From Scleropages formosus (Eukaryota > Chordata > Actinopteri > Osteoglossiformes > Osteoglossidae), in NCBI RefSeq assembly GCF_900964775.1, contig NC_041824.1, forward strand, positions 19,576,246 through 19,640,245: a stretch of 64,000 nt of DNA, given 5' to 3'. The translations under genes and the position numbers were made by a program. Below are positions 58,090-64,000 of the stretch, in pieces (position 1 is the stretch's first letter; every line of letters starts with the position of its first letter). The notes under the pieces were generated by a model. The model ran no database searches. It was not told the DNA's origin and saw only the letters and a list, made by a program, of their open reading frames with translations.

Positions 58090-61000
58090 GCACGCGAGCA
58101 GCGGCATCCCCTTTCCCGATTTGAGAGTCCTAGAGCGTGAAGAGGTCCGAAGGGGACCCTGGCATTTTCAGCGCTCTGCTTGCTGGCACATATCCAATTT
58201 TACTAAAATTTCGACCACTTCACCTGCAAAAGGGTATCAACAGAGTGAAAGACATTCAGAAAGACAGAGCGTGTTTATACAATGGCATCGCTGAGAATAT
58301 CTGAACAGTCGGCTTGAAGATATCAGTTCCTGTGGAGGACCATAGAACACTGTATGGGATCAGACATAAACTGAAACACTTGCTTCTTTGGCTCTGGGAT
58401 AAAGATACAAGATACTTCTGTTTTGTTTTGTTTTCTTTTGTGATTTTCCAATCCCTTGCATTGCCATTGGACCCTGACTATTTTGTGTACGAAAACAAAG
58501 ACATTTGTTACTTAGGTCAGCGTCTCTTACAGAACACCAATCTCCTCCTCTTTTTATTTTGAGAAGAAACCTCTACATATCATTGTTTTTCATTAGGCAA
58601 AGAACTACATGGGCATGCCAAATACAGAAGAAGTCACTGCTAATATATTCAGTGATGCAAAGTTATATTAAGTAATATTTAAAAATGCAAATTTGTTCAG
58701 CACCATAACACTACAGAAATACTATTTCATCATATCTATAATGAGGCAAAAATCATTCTTATACTTTTTTGCGGAAAGAAAGGTTTTTAAAAGGTTATAT
58801 CTGGGATGTGAGTCACATCATTTGTGTTCTGTTGTGGTTGAACGTAAAGGGTACAGAGCATTGTTGTCAAATCTTACTCGGCTGATAAACCATCTCTTTT
58901 GGTTATAAAGCCACTCTTCAATGAAACTTTCATTTTAAAAAGCTTGTTTTGACACTGTGCGTCTACATTACATGTCTTTTGCAGTTTGTTGGTCAAAAAC
59001 CTTGCTTGGCTGAACTAAAAGATGTGTGTGAGTGTGTCGTTGCTCTGGTTTATGGATGAGTGATTTACTGGTGGTAGTGTACTGTACTGTACTGTACAGT
59101 CTCCACTCCCTTTCAAAATGTGTTCCAACCAACCAACAGCTACAACCACTTGTCCCGAGTGGGGTCACAGTAAGCTGGAGCCTTAGCCAGCAACATAGGG
59201 CACAAGGCTGGAGAGGGAGGGGACACACCGAGAATGGGACACCAGTCCATCGCAAGGAACCCCAAACAGGACCTAAGACCCGGCAGAGCAGGGCCCAGCC
59301 AAACCCGCTGCACCACCGCACCCCCCTTAAGTGAACACCCCCCTTACAACTATATTTGTCAACTTGCTCAGGTACAACCAGTCACCTTATTGATCATAAG
59401 GATTGACTGGATTCTTTACGTAGGTCATATCCAGCTGTGGAGACCTGTAAGAGTGTGCCGACAGTTTTGTGTCAAATCTATAAAAGTTATGAACAAATAC
59501 AAGAAATGTCCATGCAAAAGATGATAATAACTGTATTATAGTGTCCCCTACTGGACAAGATGTCCTATAGAAAATTTCACATTTATGAATCAACATTAAT
59601 AAGTGTTTGTATTATCATTATTGAAAGTTTTTAATTTTAAATTTTTTAACCAGAAAACTTGTTAGTTCTAATTTCTCACAAAGAGATACAAACAGATAAT
59701 TATATTTATATTTTTATGTAAATCTATTTATAGCATTGTGTACATTGTCTGTTTATATTATATATTGTATACGTTGTTGCCAGACTGTGGCCTGTGTACT
59801 GCACTGTCTTGTCTTGCTTCTGCACTCATCTGTTGTTTTTGTCTTTTTACAGACTGCATTGTGTGTTTTATGAGGCATGGAGTTCCAAAGAGAAACAGAA
59901 TTTCGTTCTCCTGCTATGTGTAACTCCTCTATAGACACAATACCTATAGTATAATGTTGACCTTGACTTTGCAGATCATCACAATATACAAATGAACATC
60001 AATTCATATACCTGTTTTCCCCAGTGGAACTTTATCATAACTTCTCAAAATAGTTTTTGCCTTCAAGCATTAATGTCTCATTCATTTCCGTGCCACACAA
60101 ATCTGGCAGAACACACCTTTACTGTGAAATTTGAAGTTAATTTTATTTTTAATGAAGCTCAAAGTTAATAAAGAAATGTTTAAATAAGTGATACAAAATA
60201 AGTTTTACATATGGATACATGTGAAATTTTTACAGAACCCAACTAACACAAATTAAGGGAATTCTGTATTATTTAGAGTTTTTAAGTTGTGATTAAATAT
60301 TACAAATACAACACAGACAGACTTCTGGCCTCAGCTGTGTTCATTTGTTGAGCCATTGCACTTGTGTACTACTGTGCTTCTCTTTTGTGCTTCCCTTAAC
60401 TTTACATATGCAGTTTCTCCTTTATGGCGAAGTGCTCAGATAATGCAATACCATAGTAAATTTTTCGTATAGTACAGTATCTAAAAAACAACTCACGACA
60501 ACTATTGTTGATCACTAGTGATGGCAAGACATCGATTACTGCCACAAACTAAAAATGTTTTTGGAGTTTTTTTGTAACTGCTAAATGTTTCAGACATATT
60601 GAGTATTTATATTGAGGGATGCTGTTGGGGTTATCTACTGTAACTAACATTGCTTGGTTTCATTCATCAGGTCTTGCTCTGGTTCAGCCCTCATCCTCAG
60701 ATACTGACCATGCATCGATGTTGCTCGCCTACTTATAGGAGCAAGAAAGCACAATCCAGGTATTGTTTTTTTATTTCAAACTTCCACCATAGGAAATTGT
60801 TTGTACTGTATCTAGTCATGGTACAGGCTACAGTACATACAATCTCATAAAAACCACTGATTGCCATTAATGTTGAAAATAAATTGTCGATTATGAAATA
60901 ACTATTCTCATAAATAAGCCTTTAAAGTTTGCGGTGACAAAAGCCAGTAATGTACAGTTTTGAGTTTTATCTTCATTGAATGAGGACAGAGATTGAAATG

Positions 61001-61200
61001 TCTTGCATGTCCAATTCCTCTTGGTCTTGTCCTCAAACAAAGGACCATTAACGAAATTTAAAATAAAGGGTTGGAAGAAAATAACAGCAACAACAGTCTA
61101 CAAACAGTTTATTTTTATTATACATAAAATGAGTCACAGACATATCAAATACAATGAGGTCTTTTATAAACTTAAAACATACAAATCGAAAGTGTAAAAC
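58090..61200. other. Intergenic region between mybph and the right-edge gene
   Basis: Contains one SINE (59147-59326) and a possible LINE 3' tail at about 59735-59925. The remainder is AT-rich with no recognised gene. Confidence 0.5.
59147..59326 (-). repeat. tRNA-derived SINE (diverged)
   Basis: Reverse copy without the TG tail, ending CACCACCGCACCCCCC. Confidence 0.82.
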
Positions 61201-61208
61201 GACACATT

Positions 61209-64000
61209 TCAAAACAGTGACAACCATTTGGCCACTGACTTTGTGAACAACTTTACCTCAACCATATTCCCATTCTGTAGGGTTTTGTCACTTGTGGGCT
61301 CCACTTTCTCACAGCTCATGGTATCAGTTCCTTCATTTACTGTTTCCAACAGTGTAGCGCAAGATACCTGAAAGAAACACTTCAAGACGGTAAAACCTGG
61401 GTTATCATAATTGTGTAAATACTAGCCAGATTCTAATAGCACAAAACATTCAGATAACACAAAGAAAATGTGAAACCACCACTAGGTTTAACAATAAAAC
61501 AAAAGTTCAAAATGAATGTTAAATACATGGTAAATAAGTTGCAAAAATATTCTCAATAACTCTTCCCTCTGTAGTTTATAGTACACCGACTCTATAGATC
61601 TATAATCTCACCTTGATTAAAGCCACCAACTTTCACAGACAGGAATTTCATAACTTCATTGACCATCAGAGTGACTAACAATTCCATGGTGTTACTGCTG
61701 GCCTCTGAGGGAGGTTTCAACACTATCTGGGCACTTTTTCCACCACAAACATCTGAAGTTTCACTCTTTGCTACAGAACGTGACACATCCTGGAGTGGAC
61801 CACTGGGGCTTGCCGCTGTGGCCGCAATCAGACCTTCGGATTTATCATAATGCTGGGTAAGAAAGCAGAAGAATTCCAGCAGCAAGTGTCTCACACACTT
61901 CCCGATGAAGACATGAACTAGCTCAGAGAAAGCCTGCCTTGCTAGTTCCAGCCTTCCGCCTCCTTCTGTCTTTAAAAGTGCCAGCTCAGTGTTGATCCTG
62001 TAGGACGCCCTTTTTAAAACGGAGAGAGCATTGCTGTCCACCATAATAAAGCAGTGCACCTCCTGAACAAGCTCAGGTGACAACAGCTGTATGGTTTCTG
62101 TAGATCGCAGCATGTCCAGCCTTCTCTCTCTAGCTGAGTTGGTATCTATGAGATCAAGATCTTTAACCTGCTCAGCATCTTGGAAAATTCTCTTCATGAT
62201 GATGTCCAGAATATTTTTAGCAGTGAGCTCAGTGCTGGTTTCTTCACAAGAAGACTGGAGAGGAAAGCTGGATGGAGGAGCATGACTTGAGCTTGAGATA
62301 TCAACAAAATGGGAGGATCCCTGACTGAAGATATCTTTTGGTAGGGGAACACTGCTCTCAGCTTCCTCTTCCTTGGTTGTCATGGGTATATCAACAGAAT
62401 GGTAGGATCCCTGACTGAAGATATCTTCTGGTAGGGGAACACTGCTCTCAGCTTCCTCTTCCTTGGTTGTCATGGGTATATCAACAGAATGATAGGATCC
62501 CTGACTGAAGATATCTTTTGGTAGGGGAACACTGCTCTCAGCTTTCTCTTCCTTGGTTGTCATGGATATATCAACAGAATGGTAGGATCCCTGACTGAAG
62601 ATATCTTTTGGTAATGGAACACTGCTCTCAGCTTCCTCTTCCTTGGTTAAGAACTCCTCACTTGGAAGTTCCAAAAGGCTTTGGCTTGTTGGTTTAAGGG
62701 ACTCTTCGGAACTGTCAGAATTGTTACTACCGACGTTAGTCACCTTCTTTCAGACACAGATATGATCTTACAGACAAAGCCTAGCCAATGCGTTCAGGAA
62801 TGAGAAGCAACAATGGTATTTTTAAATGCTCTAAACTGAGCCATATACAATCTGAATCAAAAAGCTGAAAAACAAAGTTGCTCAAAAGCCTTCAGTTTAG
62901 AGTTAGGAAAAGTTCTGCACTGTCTCAGTGCACACATTTCATATAGTATTGCGATACACAATCAGCCTTCAACTGATCAAATCTTGACAGTTATAGAAAT
63001 GATATAGAAAAAGGCATTAAATATCAAATTCAACACCAGGTATACTGGCCTTGACCTGGATGAGGAAGAACTGCTGTCAATAATGGTAATATCAAGTACT
63101 AGGGCAAGTGCTGGGAGGGTGATTCTTGTGGCAACTTCTGACACCCATGTTGCAATGTCTGAGCACAGGCTGGTAAATTGACTTCTTGTCATCTATCATA
63201 AAGACAGTTAGGAAGATGCACAACATATGGGGGATGCCTTACTATGAAAATATTATTTCTGAGATATCATAAAAATTCTATATTCAGATGACACTGAAAT
63301 TATAAGATTTTTGCATTCTATTAATATTGTCATAAAATGTTGAAAATGAAAAATGTATGATGTCAAATATTCTTTCCCAGTTGTGAAAAACATTAAATTA
63401 CAGTAGCATTCTGAGCATTAGTTGGTGGTAAAACAAACTGTGTTATTACCATATTCTGTATGTCACTGCGACCCAAAGTTGCAATAAAAATAAATACCAA
63501 CATTTTTCTGAAATTTTAGAACTGATACCTCAGCTTTTCCACTGCACATGGCTAGTGTGAACAAATGGGGATTCAAATCCATGCCAGTCCTTAAGGGACT
63601 TACCTGTGCTCCAGTGTGGAGGTGTGGGATGAATGCATTTTAAAAATAAAGCTTCAGAAAAAGTTATTTTCAAATGCCATAGGGTAAACAATGTTAGGAA
63701 TGACTTCATCAAAATTCAACTGCAATACATTGAAGTCTACAAACATAAATGAAAATTAACATACAGTAATAAAAGAATAAATTACAGAAAACTTACAGAG
63801 CTGTGCATGCTTTCCTGAACTTTATTCCACTGCCTATGAAACAAAAAGAGAGATCTTGAGATTGAGGAAATAAGTCTAAACTCTTATTCAGGATCTATTA
63901 CTTTAAATTCTTTTGTTTTACATTCACACCAGATTACATAAAAATAGAATGTAGACTTACTCTTCGTTTAGATGTTGAAGCAATGAAGAAACAAGAGGCG
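61209..64000 (-). CDS. Unrecognised gene, 3' part, with 30-residue tandem repeats (runs off the window)
   Basis: Not recognised. Likely exons: 64000-63961 (partial), 63829-63797 (WNKVQESMHSS), 63192-63037 (MTRSQFTSLCSDIATWVSEV, ends RPVYL), about 62746-61612 (main) and possibly 61367-61209 (ends VAKWLSLF, stop). The first junctions are all phase 0. The main exon (about 380 codons) starts Ser/Glu-rich, carries four acidic 30-residue repeats, then a predicted helical C-terminal half (KNILDIIMKRIFQDAEQVKD and later LARQAFSELVHVFIGK). Its best donor (61612, CAAG/GTGAGA) is phase 1, which would end the protein after about 11 residues of the last exon. A weaker phase 0 donor slightly upstream would give the longer ending. 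Protein-coding nature is likely; function unknown. Confidence 0.6.
62296..62655 (-). repeat. Four 90-bp coding tandem repeats
   Basis: Units start at about 62331, 62421, 62511 and 62601 with exact 90-bp spacing. Each encodes (T)TKEEEAESSVPLPKDIF then SQGSYHSVDI. Differences are few and mostly single bases, and the reading frame is kept. Confidence 0.9.

Noticed and set aside
62331-62655. Regular 90-bp repeats considered as a satellite or a repeat array of another kind
   Set aside because: The repeats are directly adjacent with no spacers and lie within one long open frame, so they are coding tandem repeats.

Overview
The window is vertebrate nuclear DNA: spliced genes with GT/AG introns, microsatellites, tRNA-derived SINEs, Tc1-like and pogo-like relics and vertebrate chromodomain-type Ty3/Gypsy elements. 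The style is that of a ray-finned fish. The very abundant short SINE (box A, then a box B reading GGTTCGAGTCC, ending in a TG run) suggests a bony-tongue lineage such as arowana, but that is inference.

The left 40 kb is a cluster of Fc-receptor-like / leukocyte immune-type receptor genes. Receptor 1 (+, 408-9357) joins as 14 phase-matched exons into an 870-codon type I membrane protein: two signal exons, eight Ig domains, a transmembrane exon and a tail with three tyrosine motifs. Receptor 2 (+, 17941 to about 31034) is a tandem copy with a stop in Ig domain 1 and no Ig domain 3, Ig domain 8 or transmembrane exon, so it is probably a pseudogene. Receptor 3 (-, 33494-40025) is inverted and appears intact: 684 codons, six Ig domains, a transmembrane segment and a tail ending in a canonical ITIM. 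An orphan transmembrane/terminal exon (+, 15257-15390) of LILR/FcR type lies between copies 1 and 2.

Three fossil Ty3/Gypsy elements of the Tf1/sushi chromovirus type lie in or near the duplicated block. One is a 5' half on the minus strand (10.3-12.7 kb). One is an internally deleted copy with a 5-bp target duplication (12.9-15.2 kb). One is a full-length but broken copy with two LTRs and a 5-bp target duplication (21.2-26.1 kb). About 19 SINE copies are scattered through the window. Their presence or absence between receptor copies 1 and 2 gives a relative clock for the duplication.

The right part is quieter. It holds mybph (myosin-binding protein H) on the minus strand, 57964 down to 45303, with 11 recognised coding exons: a Pro/Ala-rich N-terminus followed by FnIII-Ig-FnIII-Ig. 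At the right edge, from 64000 down to about 61.2 kb on the minus strand, is part of an unrecognised gene. Its large exon carries four 30-residue repeats, and the gene runs off the window. No bacterial-type features, CRISPR arrays, rRNA or functional tRNA genes were seen.
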